Source of the DNA: Candidatus Dormiibacterota bacterium
Lineage (GTDB): Bacteria > Acidobacteriota > Polarisedimenticolia > Gp22-AA2
DNA: 64,000 nt
NCBI GenBank assembly: GCA_035635555.1
Contig: DASQAT010000018.1
Location: 1-64,000, forward strand
Reading direction: 5' to 3'
In this document: positions 9,569-18,180 of the stretch, piece by piece
Layout of the letters: each line of letters opens with the position of its first letter
How positions within the stretch are numbered: position 1 is the stretch's first letter
Made by a program: the position numbers and the translations under genes
The notes under the pieces: model-generated
Databases searched by the model: none
What the model was told of the DNA's origin: nothing
The model's input: the letters and a program-made list of their open reading frames with translations, nothing else

Positions 9569-11740
9569 ATGCGCTTTCCCGGCCTGCCGGTTCTCGTGGC
9601 GCTGGCGCTCGGTCCCGGTGTCGTCCTTTCGACTCCCCGGCCGGAGCGCATGGCGTCAGAGCCAGCGCCAGGAGCGGATCGGCCGGGGCGTCAGGGTTCC
9701 GCCGCGGCGGGCGCCATCGAGCTCGCAAGGCTTGGTGAGTTTCTGGACTGGGCCCATCCCGCGGGTGACGGCTGCGGGTCGCCTGCAGACCTCGCGATCG
9801 TCGAGACCTGGGACGGCGGCGTGCGCGCCAGTTACCGGATCGTCTGCGGCCCCTCGATCCGCGCGCTGGAGGGGGTCTTCCAGGTGCGCGAGCAGGTGCG
9901 CGACAAGGAGAGGGTCTGGCAGGTCTCCGGGGGCTTCGAGGCCGACGCTCCCCGGATCGATGCCGCGCTCGGGCCGCCCCGGGGCACCCCGGGCGCCGTG
10001 TCCGGGGCTGCCGGCGCCGGGCGCCCCGTTCCTCCTCCCGCCGGGCTCGCGCCGCCGCCCGCGAACACCGGCGCCCTGCCGCCGGATTCGCCGCTGCGCT
10101 TCGTCGCACCGCCGGAGGCGACGATCGAGACCCCGCCCGAGTTCCCCGAGGAGGCGGGCCGGGCGAGGCTCATCGGCGAGGCGCATGTCGAGCTGCTCGT
10201 GCAGATTTCCCCCGAGGGAGCGCCGCTAAGGGCGCGACCGCTGCGCGGACCCGATCCGGATCTCGGAATGCGACGCGCGGCGATCGACGCCGTGCTGCGC
10301 TGGCGGTTCGAGCCGGCGCTTCTCAGAGGCTCGCCGCTGACCTATTACAGGCCGGTCGAGCTGACCTTCGGCGGCCTTCCCCCGGAATCGCGGGACTGGG
10401 TGCACCGCGCCCTGTTTCACGTCGAGGCCATCGTCTCGGACGACGAGCTGGTGGTGCAGGAGGCCCTGCGCCGTGTGAAGGCGGGCGAGCCGTTCGCCTC
10501 GGTGGCGGAGCAGGCGATCGGGACCGGGCCGGAGCGCGGCGGCGACTGGGGGTTCGTGTCCGCGGCAGCCTTCCCCGCCGCCGTGCGCAAGGCGCTGCAC
10601 GAGGCGCGCGTCGATGGCCTGGCCGGGCCGGTGGCCGCCGAGGGACGCTTCTATCTTCTTCTGAAGCGCGGCGAGCTGTACTACGCCTTCGATCCGCGGC
10701 CGGGTGGCGGGATGTCGTACGACATTCTGCACCGGAGGAACGCTCCGGAGGGGGAGTCTCTCAAGCAGGCCGTGGAGGGGGATATCGCGGATTACCTGGC
10801 CGAAAACCGGCGGCAGGCCTACCTGAACGAGGCGGCGCGCACGATGGGGATCAAGCAGGTGGAGACGGAGATCGGACAGCTCGAGATCCGCACCGACGTC
10901 CTGGACGAGGAGGAGACCAGGATCCTGGGCCAGGTGGTCGAGGCGACCGTCCGCGCCCACCAGCAATTCTGGGGACCGCTCGTGACCCTGCGCCCTTTCA
11001 GCCAGAAGGTGCAGGTGTACGCCTGGGCGCGCAAGGCCGATCACGATCGGATGCACCGCCTGTGGCTCGCGTCCGGCGGGAAGGGGGCATCCGGAGAGAC
11101 GAGGCCCGCCGGGAGCGCCGGCGGCACCCCGTCCGGCTCCGAAGTATGGAGCTTCACCGGCGAGTACATTCCTGCGTCGCGCATCCTGTCGGTGCCGTGC
11201 GAGAGGATGTCGGGACACCTGCCGGTGCCGATCGTCATCCACGAAGCGATCCACATGCTCGACTACGAGAGGACGTACGGGCAGGGGGACCAGCCGTCGA
11301 AGTGGTTCGAGGAAGGGCTCGCGACCTACTTCGGGTTCTCGCAGATCGGGTCGCGGTTGAACATCGAGCCCGGGGCCATCCGCCGGTCCGGCACGATCCA
11401 GGCGGGGACGGTGCGGGTCCAGTTCGATCCGCGCACCCCCCTGCGGGAGTATATAAAGAGGATAGAAGGGGGCGAGCCGGTCCCCCTGCGCACTCTGCTC
11501 ACCTCGAAGGCGGGCGACACGCTGTGGAGCGGGGACCGGGCGGTCCTGGCCTACGGCGCCTCGTGGACGCTCGTCCACTTCCTGATCCACGGTGCGAAGG
11601 GGGCGCACCGCCCCGCGTTCGAGGATTACGCCCGCGCGGAGGCGCAGGGAAAGGGGGGCTATGACACTTTCGTCCGTCTGTTCGGCCCCGACCTGGTCCC
11701 GCTCGAGGAGCAGTGGCACGAGTACGAGGACGATCTCTAG
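9569..11740 (+). CDS. TonB_C / parvulin-like / gluzincin peptidase fusion protein
   Basis: A 723-residue exported protein with three recognisable parts. Residues 1-25 are a signal peptide. About 181-270 resembles a TonB C-terminal domain (EAHVELLVQISPEGAP, then RRAAIDAVLRWRFEPAL). About 278-374 resembles a parvulin peptidyl-prolyl isomerase (EALRRVKAGEPFASVAEQ, GDWGFVSAAAFP). The C-terminal part carries a gluzincin zinc site: HEAIH at 558-562 and WFEEGLATYF with the third ligand Glu near 581-582. The ATG at 9569 is preferred to 9557 because GGGAGG sits 4 bases before it. It is divergent from the HtrA-like protease through a palindromic promoter, so an envelope protein-folding or processing role is likely (inference). 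I do not know this architecture as a named family. Confidence 0.82.
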   Translation: MRFPGLPVLVALALGPGVVLSTPRPERMASEPAPGADRPGRQGSAAAGAIELARLGEFLDWAHPAGDGCGSPADLAIVETWDGGVRASYRIVCGPSIRALEGVFQVREQVRDKERVWQVSGGFEADAPRIDAALGPPRGTPGAVSGAAGAGRPVPPPAGLAPPPANTGALPPDSPLRFVAPPEATIETPPEFPEEAGRARLIGEAHVELLVQISPEGAPLRARPLRGPDPDLGMRRAAIDAVLRWRFEPALLRGSPLTYYRPVELTFGGLPPESRDWVHRALFHVEAIVSDDELVVQEALRRVKAGEPFASVAEQAIGTGPERGGDWGFVSAAAFPAAVRKALHEARVDGLAGPVAAEGRFYLLLKRGELYYAFDPRPGGGMSYDILHRRNAPEGESLKQAVEGDIADYLAENRRQAYLNEAARTMGIKQVETEIGQLEIRTDVLDEEETRILGQVVEATVRAHQQFWGPLVTLRPFSQKVQVYAWARKADHDRMHRLWLASGGKGASGETRPAGSAGGTPSGSEVWSFTGEYIPASRILSVPCERMSGHLPVPIVIHEAIHMLDYERTYGQGDQPSKWFEEGLATYFGFSQIGSRLNIEPGAIRRSGTIQAGTVRVQFDPRTPLREYIKRIEGGEPVPLRTLLTSKAGDTLWSGDRAVLAYGASWTLVHFLIHGAKGAHRPAFEDYARAEAQGKGGYDTFVRLFGPDLVPLEEQWHEYEDDL

Positions 11741-11755
11741 ACCCGGGGGTCGGCG

Positions 11756-12739
11756 ATGCACGAGGACCCGCAAGACGATTCCGGCGAGGACACCGAGCCC
11801 CCCTCGGAGGGATACGTCTGGGGATTCGCACGCCAGGAGCGCGAGCTGCCCGCGAAGGACTACCGCGCCCACATCCGTCTCCTCGACGAGGTCGAGGAGG
11901 AGGAGCTGGAACGGCTCGACCTGTCGCGCGCCGACGACTACATCCTCTGGGCGGCCGCGCAGGCGTTCGAGGAGATCGATCGCGACCAGGACGCCATCGC
12001 ACTCCTGAAACGAATCGCCGACTCGACGGCGCGCCACCCCGCCCTCAACTATGCCGACATCTTTCTGCGCCTGTCGGAGCACCTGAAGGACCGCGGCGAC
12101 TACGATGAAGCGGTCGCGGCGCTGGACAAGGCGGAAGGGATCGAACCGGACCTGCACGTCCCCTGCGACGAACGCCGGGCGGAGATCCTGGTCCTGCGCG
12201 GCCGGACCGGCGAGGGGCTGGCTCTGTTCCGGGAGACGGCGCGCGCCGCTCCCGGCGATCCCTGGGTGCCGCTGCGCGCCGGCTGGGCGCTCCTGGCCTC
12301 GGGGCGCTACGCCGAGATCCCGTCCTGGATCGAGGAGAGCGAGCGCGCCCTCAAGGACGTGAACGATGAAGAGGAGACCCGACTGGCGGCCGGCGAGATC
12401 GACCGTCTGCGGCAGGAGGCGGAGGGCCGGCTGGCCCGGCGCGAGCGCCTCGAGGCGTCAGGGGTGGGCCCGGTCGCGGGCCTCGAGCGGCTGAAGGACG
12501 AGATCCTGTCGGATCTCGACGCCGAGGAATCCCGGCTGACCGGAAATCCGCCCCGCACGGAAGACGCCCGCGCCCGGGCGGGCGAGCGCCTGGCCGCGCT
12601 GCACGCCCGCGCCTCGAAGGGGTGGGACGACGCGGTGGAGGCGCGTGACGAGACGCTCATCGCGGAATTCGACACTCTGCAATGGGACGTCGCCGGGCTG
12701 GCCGGTCGCTTCGCGATTCCGCTGCCGGGGGTCGATTAG
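11756..12739 (+). CDS. TPR-containing protein of unknown function
   Basis: A 327-residue soluble, acidic protein with no signal peptide. TPR-like helical pairs are visible from about residue 60 to 200 (ILWAAAQAFEEIDRDQDAIALLKRI and YDEAVAALDKAEGIEPD-type units, broken here by linkers). The C-terminal third is charged and probably helical. It starts 15 bases after the fusion-protein stop, with a G-rich stretch before the ATG, so the two are probably co-transcribed. TPR proteins mediate protein contacts; no partner is evident. The gene ends 18 bases before the convergent DsbA-like gene. Confidence 0.82.
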   Translation: MHEDPQDDSGEDTEPPSEGYVWGFARQERELPAKDYRAHIRLLDEVEEEELERLDLSRADDYILWAAAQAFEEIDRDQDAIALLKRIADSTARHPALNYADIFLRLSEHLKDRGDYDEAVAALDKAEGIEPDLHVPCDERRAEILVLRGRTGEGLALFRETARAAPGDPWVPLRAGWALLASGRYAEIPSWIEESERALKDVNDEEETRLAAGEIDRLRQEAEGRLARRERLEASGVGPVAGLERLKDEILSDLDAEESRLTGNPPRTEDARARAGERLAALHARASKGWDDAVEARDETLIAEFDTLQWDVAGLAGRFAIPLPGVD

Positions 12740-12757
12740 GACCGGGTGTCGTCCCAC

Positions 12758-13840
12758 CTACTGGTTGCGCTCCAGCTCCGAGTCGATGATCTCGGCGAAG
12801 GAGTTGACGTCGCGGGCGCCCACCATCGGGATGCCGTTGATGAAGAAGGTCGGGGTGCCGGTCACGCCGTACTTCTGACCATCGTCGAAGTCCTTCTGCA
12901 CCTCATCCTTGAACTTGCCGCTCTCCAGGCAGGTCTTGAATTTGTCCTTGTCGATTCCGGAGATGGCGGCGGCGGTCTCGACCAGCTCCGGCTGCGTGAG
13001 CTTGGCCTGGTTGGCGAACATCGCGTTGTGCATCTCCCAGAACTTGCCCTGGTCCTTGGCGCACTCCGAGGCCTGGGCGGCGATGTTGGCGTTCGGGTGG
13101 AACTGCAGCGGATAGTCGCGATACACGAGGCGCACCTTGTCCCCGTATTTCTTCAGGACCTCCTCCACCGTCGTCTCGGCACGGCTGCAGTACGGGCACT
13201 GGTAATCCGAAAACTCGACGATCGTGACGGGGGCCTTGGCGGGGCCCTTCGCGGCATCGTTATCCACGGCGATCTCGATCCGCGGCGGCTCGAGCAGCGT
13301 CTTGACCCCGTACTTCTTGCGCAGCCCCTTCATGTAGTCACGCTGCGCGTCCGCGAGCTTCTGGTTCTTGAGCATGGCGGCGATCTGGGGCGCGAGCTGC
13401 TCCTTCGTCTGGGTCCCGAATTGCGGCTTGTGCTGTTCGTAGAAGCTGTCGATGTCGGCCTGCGGCGGGTCGGTCACCTTGTCCGTGACATCGGTCTTGA
13501 GCAGGTCGTCCTTGCCCACCTTCTTGGCGGCCGCCTCCTTCATCAGGACTTCGTTGTTCACCATCGCCTCGAGCGCTTGCCGGCGGGCATCGTACTCCTC
13601 CTGACGCACCCGGGTGAGAGCGCTGGCCGCCTGGACGTCGAGCTCCTGCAGCGTGATGGTCTTGTCGCCGATCATCGCCACGGGCGTGGTCGGGCTCAGC
13701 GAGGCGGCGGTCGCGGTTGTCTTCTTCGCGTCCTTGCCGCTCTCCTTGCTGGGATCGCCCGTGGCTGCGGTGCACGCGAAGGCCGCGCTGGCGCACACGA
13801 CGGCGGCGAATGAAATGAGCCGTTTGCTGCGGGGTTGCAT
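12758..13840 (-). CDS. DsbA-family thiol oxidoreductase with SurA-like N-terminal region
   Basis: A 360-residue exported protein. Residues 1-23 form a signal peptide ending near a Cys (AFAC), so lipidation is possible but the lipobox is imperfect. Residues about 55-180 resemble the helical N-terminal chaperone region of SurA/PpiC proteins (EMVNNEVLMKEAAAK-like helix, then IDSFYEQHKPQF). Residues about 200-360 form a DsbA-like thioredoxin fold with CPYC at 215-218 and the cis-proline loop TGTPTFFING. It probably introduces or shuffles disulfides in exported proteins, relevant next to very Cys-rich secreted proteins. The start is supported by AAGGAGG 7 bases upstream. No DsbB or VKOR partner is in the window. 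Confidence 0.9.
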   Translation of the reverse strand: MQPRSKRLISFAAVVCASAAFACTAATGDPSKESGKDAKKTTATAASLSPTTPVAMIGDKTITLQELDVQAASALTRVRQEEYDARRQALEAMVNNEVLMKEAAAKKVGKDDLLKTDVTDKVTDPPQADIDSFYEQHKPQFGTQTKEQLAPQIAAMLKNQKLADAQRDYMKGLRKKYGVKTLLEPPRIEIAVDNDAAKGPAKAPVTIVEFSDYQCPYCSRAETTVEEVLKKYGDKVRLVYRDYPLQFHPNANIAAQASECAKDQGKFWEMHNAMFANQAKLTQPELVETAAAISGIDKDKFKTCLESGKFKDEVQKDFDDGQKYGVTGTPTFFINGIPMVGARDVNSFAEIIDSELERNQ

Positions 13841-13962
13841 GACGCCTCCTTATAGACGTTATGGTTGTCCTGGAATCGGCGAAGATTCTACTCCCGGAAG
13901 GCCCGCCGGTAAAGTACAATGCCCTCCATCCAGAGCCATAGCCCAGGGAGGAGTGCGCGCCG

Positions 13963-14412
13963 ATGAAGTACCGTCAGCCCGGCTACCGGGACCAGGACTA
14001 CAAGGAAGAACGGGAAAAGCGGAAGCAGGATGACAAGGGTCCGCGCGGCCCGCGCGAGCCGCGCGGGATGGCGCGCGAGGCCCGCCTGGTCACGCGCTGC
14101 TATCAGTGCGGCCATCAGGAGCAGGCTCTCGACAGCGTTCCGACCGATGCTCTCTGCCCGAAGTGCCGTGCGGCCCGGCACTCCTGCCGCAACTGCGTGC
14201 ACTTCGATCCGGGCGCGCGCTTCGAGTGCCGCCAGCCGATCCCGAAGCGCGTTCCCTCCAAGACCGCCGCCAACACCTGCGAGTTCTTCAAGCCCGAGAC
14301 CGTCCTCGACGCCACCGGCCGCCGCATCGTCAGCCCGGGACCGGCCGCGCCAGCGGGTGAGAGAGTCAGCCCGGGGCGCGCCGCGTTCGAGGCGTTGTTC
14401 AAGAAGAAGTAA
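13963..14412 (+). CDS. Small Cys-rich zinc-ribbon-like protein
   Basis: A 149-residue soluble protein. The first 45 residues are charged and Pro/Arg-rich. Then CYQCGHQ and LCPKC form a likely zinc ribbon, followed by HSCRNCVHFDPGARFECRQP and NTCEFFKPE, which adds four more cysteines in a second cluster. The start is supported by GGGAGGAG 8 bases before the ATG, and TACAAT (13915-13920) is a candidate -10. No enzyme motif is seen. It is divergent from the DsbA-like gene over about 120 bases. Function unknown; a nucleic-acid- or protein-binding role would be a guess. Confidence 0.82.
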   Translation: MKYRQPGYRDQDYKEEREKRKQDDKGPRGPREPRGMAREARLVTRCYQCGHQEQALDSVPTDALCPKCRAARHSCRNCVHFDPGARFECRQPIPKRVPSKTAANTCEFFKPETVLDATGRRIVSPGPAAPAGERVSPGRAAFEALFKKK

Positions 14413-14604
14413 TTCACCTGTCAGGTCAACACCCGAGATTACGCGCTGTGACGTCTCCGCGCGACGTGCGGGCCGCGAGTCGCGTCGGCGGCCCGAATGC
14501 GCTCCCGCGATGTGACCCTGCGACGTAACCTTCCTGCCGGGTGCTGGAGCGTCTCGCCGACGGCTCCCGATGCTCTAATCGCCACGATCGGAAAGGAGTC
14601 CATC

Positions 14605-17600
14605 ATGCTCAATCGTCCTTCGGGTGGCATCGGCCTGACCGTCGTCACTTCGTGTGTGGTTGCGCTCGGCTTCCTGTCGGCAGATGCGGCACGCGCCGAC
14701 TGTCCTGCCGGGCAGTCGAATCCGATCACGAGCGGCCGGGGCGACCTGCGGCCGCCGATCATCCTGGGCAATCTCGGGGCGGCGCCGCGGGCGTATTTCT
14801 ATCTCCTGGGCTCGGGGAACATCAACAACAGCGGCTCATTGCCGGCGTCGGCCTGGCTGCACAACGTGGGCGACCTCGACGGAGACGGCCGCCCCGATTT
14901 CCGCATCGACGCTCCCGGAGACGGACCGGGTGGCTGGGGCGATCCACGGACCAACGGCTGCCCGTCGACGCTCGACCCGTCGCATCCGCCGCTCGTGATC
15001 GTCATCACGCACGAGAGGGAGGACCGGGACGGTGACGGCAAGTTCGACATCTTCGAAGACATCAATCACAACGGCGTGCTCGACCCGGGGGAGGATCGGG
15101 ACGGGGACGGCCGCCTGACTCCGCCGGGCGGGTGCGAAGGGGCCCTGCGCGAGGACGTCGACTGCGACGGCCACGCGGACATGTTCTGGGAGGACGACAA
15201 CGGCAACCACCAGCTCGATCCGGGCGAGGACCGGGATGGTGACGGCCGGCTCGATTACATCGACGAGGACGCCAACCACAACGGCGTGCTCGATCCGGGT
15301 GAGGACAGGAACGAAAACGGCCGTCTCGACACGTTCGATCCCAGTTTCCCGAACATCCACCCGTACATCGAGGACAGAAACGGGAATTTCACCCTCGATG
15401 ACCGCTCCATCCCACGCAGCGACGATCCGGTGCCGCTCTACCCGTACGGCGAGCTGAGCCCGGCGCCGGGCGGGATCATCGTCGTCACGGTCGCATGGGA
15501 CGGCACGGCGTACGACCTGTCGAACATCACGACGCCCACCCGCATCGTGCCTGGCGTGCAGGGGCGGTTCCTGGATGCGACGTCTCTCGATCGTCTGACC
15601 CCCGCGGTGTCGGGCGTCAGCAGGAAATCCGATGCGACCTGGCGGATGAGGTTCGACGTGCGCGGCACCGACCTGGCCGACGACCTGGGCGGCACGCGCG
15701 ACATCTTCGATCGCTATTCGATCTCGGCGTTGACGCGACTGTCTCCGATGGACGCCCTTCTGGAGCGCTTCCTCTTCCTGGAGACCGGGACATCGCTCCT
15801 GACGATGCCGGCTGCCGGGAACGGCAGGGCGGGCGGATTCGCGTCGATCCTGCCGCGCGATCCGACGCGGCCCTTCCCGGTCCTCGGTCCGGTCGACGCC
15901 GGGCCGCTCGCCCCGGAGCAGGACGCACAGTTCGAAGCGGACGCGGCGCGCATCTTCCGGATCGACAACCTTCTCGATCAGGATGGCGACGGCGTGCCTC
16001 TCCCGCACGACATCTGCCCGGGAGTCGCGAATCCGGCGCAGGACGACGCCAACCACGACGGCCTTGGGGACGCCTGCGATCCTGCCCTGCTGTCACCCGG
16101 CTCCGTCGTGGATCGGTGGACGCAGGTCGCGGGTCCCGCGAGCCCGGGACCGCGCGACGGCGCTGCGGCTGCATTCGACGCGCGGCGCGGCGTGGCCGTC
16201 CTGTTCGGCGGATCGTCCGACGCCTCGACCTGGGAATTCAACGGCTCGACGTGGAGGCGAGTCGCAACTGCGGCGGCCCCCGCCCCCCGGCGCGGCCACG
16301 GCATGGTGTTCGACGCGGCGCGCGGCCGGGTCGTGCTGTTCGGCGGCGAACGTCGGTCCGACGGGACGCTCCTGAACGACCTCTGGACCTACGATGGGAC
16401 TACCTGGCGCCTGGTGACGACCGCGGTCGCCCCTTCGCCGCGCGCCGAGTTCGGCCTCGCCTTCGATTCGACCCGGGGCCGCACGGTCATGTTCGGGGGC
16501 CGTTCGGCGCACGGAGCGCTGGGGGACACGTGGATGTTCGACGGCTCGGCGTGGCGGCTTCTGCCTTCGCCGCAATCGCCGGCAGCGCGCTTCCAGGCTC
16601 AGATGGCTTTCGACGGATTCCGCCAGGTCACGGTCCTGAACGGCGGCATCGATCCCGCGGCCGCGATCCCGCAGCTCAACGATACCTGGGAGTTCGACGG
16701 CGCTGCCTGGCAGCCTGCCGACACGCGCGGCAACGTCCCGCCGACCTGGAACGGCGTCCTGACCTTCGACCCGCCACGCCGCCGAATGGTCCTCTCAGGA
16801 GGCGTCACACGCGACCCGGCCCGCCTGTCCACGGGACTGGCGGTGATCCAGACGGCTGCCGCCCGTCTGTACGACGGCGTCTCATGGAGCGCCCTCGCCA
16901 CTCTGGCCACGCTGCCGGCGCGCGCCGGACACGCGGCGGCGCAGGACCTCGTGCGCGGCGTCCTGCTGGTCCACGGAGGGCACGCCTCCGGTGCGCTGGC
17001 CGACTCGTGGACGCTCCGACAGGGGGGGGACGCGGACGGCGACGGTGTCGCCGACGCGAGCGACAACTGTCCTCTCGTGGCGAACCCCGCCCAGGATGAT
17101 TTCGACGGCGACCGCAGCGGCGACGCTTGCGACAACTGTCCCAGCACGTTCAATCCCACGCAGCGCGATCTCGATCGGGACGGCCAGGGGGACGCCTGCG
17201 ACGACGACCTCGACGGCGACGGCGTTCCGAACGGCAGCGACGCCTGCCCGGCCGCCTACGTCGCCGGCCGGCCTGCGGCCCAGATCGGGCAGGGTGGCGG
17301 GCCGGACAGCGACGGCGACGGGATCCCGGACGACTGCGACGTCTGCCCGCGCGATCCGGCGAACGATGCCGATCACGACGGCGTGTGCGGCGACCGCGAC
17401 AACTGTCCCCTCGCCTTCAACCCGCTGCAGTCCGACGCCAATGGAGACGGCGCGGGAGACGCCTGCCAGCCCGTGGTCCGCATCGCCTCCGTCACCCTCA
17501 TGCGTGACGGAACCCTGAACGCCCTGGTCGCCGCCGGCGATCCGGACGGCGACACGCTGCGAGGAACGGTCGAGGTGTTCGCGACCACGCGTCTCCTGAA

Positions 17601-18129
17601 CGTCATCCCGCGCCTGTCGGAGGCCTGCTCCCTGGCCTTCCAGCCTGACGGAGTCGCGGGCGAAGGGATCGTCTACGCCGTCAACCCGGGGGCGCCGCCG
17701 TTCCTCGCCGACGTCGATTCGAACGTCGGGTGCTCGGACGGCCAGGCCGACTTCCTGATCGCCATCGGCACCTGCGCCGAGGCGCTGGTATCCGGCCTCT
17801 TCTCATCCGAGGCGGTCCTCGATCGCACGGCGCCATTCCAGGTCTGCGTGAGGCGCGTCTCCGACCCGGGGCACCTGTCCGAGTACACGCTCTTCAGCTA
17901 CGACAGCGGCTCGGCGGCCCTCGGCCCGGTCGGACCGGCGGTCGTGTCGATGCCGTACGACCGCTCCCGCCTGCCGCGGTCGATCGATCTCACGTCCCTG
18001 CCCGGGCCCGGCACGTACATCCTCCGGATCACCGCGGACGACGGCGAAACACCCGCAGCCTCGGACCAGCGAGCCTTCCCATGGAGCGGGGAGAGGGTGC
18101 TGTACCTCAACCGTCCGCCGCGCCCCTAG
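14605..18129 (+). CDS. Large secreted TSP3 / kelch-type protein
   Basis: A 1174-residue exported protein. Residues 1-32 form a signal peptide. Residues about 139-265 hold four Asp/Gly-rich calcium-binding units of the form EDRDGDG...DxNxNGVLDPGED. One TSP3-like unit lies near 452-495 (DGDGVPLPHDICPGVANPAQDD). Residues about 502-808 form kelch-like repeats with the recurring pattern VLFGG...TWEFDGxxW, a probable beta-propeller. TSP3 repeats resume at about 809-955 (DNCPLVANPAQDDFDGD and relatives). A tail of about 220 residues follows. The ATG is supported by GGAAAGGAG about 6 bases upstream; the open frame to 14497 is unlikely to be used. No sorting signal was recognised at the C-terminus. 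Likely extracellular, calcium-stabilised and adhesive or structural (inference). Confidence 0.86.
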   Translation: MLNRPSGGIGLTVVTSCVVALGFLSADAARADCPAGQSNPITSGRGDLRPPIILGNLGAAPRAYFYLLGSGNINNSGSLPASAWLHNVGDLDGDGRPDFRIDAPGDGPGGWGDPRTNGCPSTLDPSHPPLVIVITHEREDRDGDGKFDIFEDINHNGVLDPGEDRDGDGRLTPPGGCEGALREDVDCDGHADMFWEDDNGNHQLDPGEDRDGDGRLDYIDEDANHNGVLDPGEDRNENGRLDTFDPSFPNIHPYIEDRNGNFTLDDRSIPRSDDPVPLYPYGELSPAPGGIIVVTVAWDGTAYDLSNITTPTRIVPGVQGRFLDATSLDRLTPAVSGVSRKSDATWRMRFDVRGTDLADDLGGTRDIFDRYSISALTRLSPMDALLERFLFLETGTSLLTMPAAGNGRAGGFASILPRDPTRPFPVLGPVDAGPLAPEQDAQFEADAARIFRIDNLLDQDGDGVPLPHDICPGVANPAQDDANHDGLGDACDPALLSPGSVVDRWTQVAGPASPGPRDGAAAAFDARRGVAVLFGGSSDASTWEFNGSTWRRVATAAAPAPRRGHGMVFDAARGRVVLFGGERRSDGTLLNDLWTYDGTTWRLVTTAVAPSPRAEFGLAFDSTRGRTVMFGGRSAHGALGDTWMFDGSAWRLLPSPQSPAARFQAQMAFDGFRQVTVLNGGIDPAAAIPQLNDTWEFDGAAWQPADTRGNVPPTWNGVLTFDPPRRRMVLSGGVTRDPARLSTGLAVIQTAAARLYDGVSWSALATLATLPARAGHAAAQDLVRGVLLVHGGHASGALADSWTLRQGGDADGDGVADASDNCPLVANPAQDDFDGDRSGDACDNCPSTFNPTQRDLDRDGQGDACDDDLDGDGVPNGSDACPAAYVAGRPAAQIGQGGGPDSDGDGIPDDCDVCPRDPANDADHDGVCGDRDNCPLAFNPLQSDANGDGAGDACQPVVRIASVTLMRDGTLNALVAAGDPDGDTLRGTVEVFATTRLLNVIPRLSEACSLAFQPDGVAGEGIVYAVNPGAPPFLADVDSNVGCSDGQADFLIAIGTCAEALVSGLFSSEAVLDRTAPFQVCVRRVSDPGHLSEYTLFSYDSGSAALGPVGPAVVSMPYDRSRLPRSIDLTSLPGPGTYILRITADDGETPAASDQRAFPWSGERVLYLNRPPRP

Positions 18130-18141
18130 GGGGGCACGGCG
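18116..18141 (+). terminator. Hairpin spanning the TSP3/kelch stop codon
   Basis: CGCCG-C-GCCCC (18116-18126) pairs with GGGGC-A-CGGCG (18131-18141) around a TAGG loop, with one C/A mismatch. No T-run follows, so it would be a weak intrinsic terminator or a 3'-end protecting stem. Confidence 0.35.
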
Positions 18142-18180
18142 CCGTAGTTCGTTGAAGCGGCCTGGTGGTAGGATGAAGAG

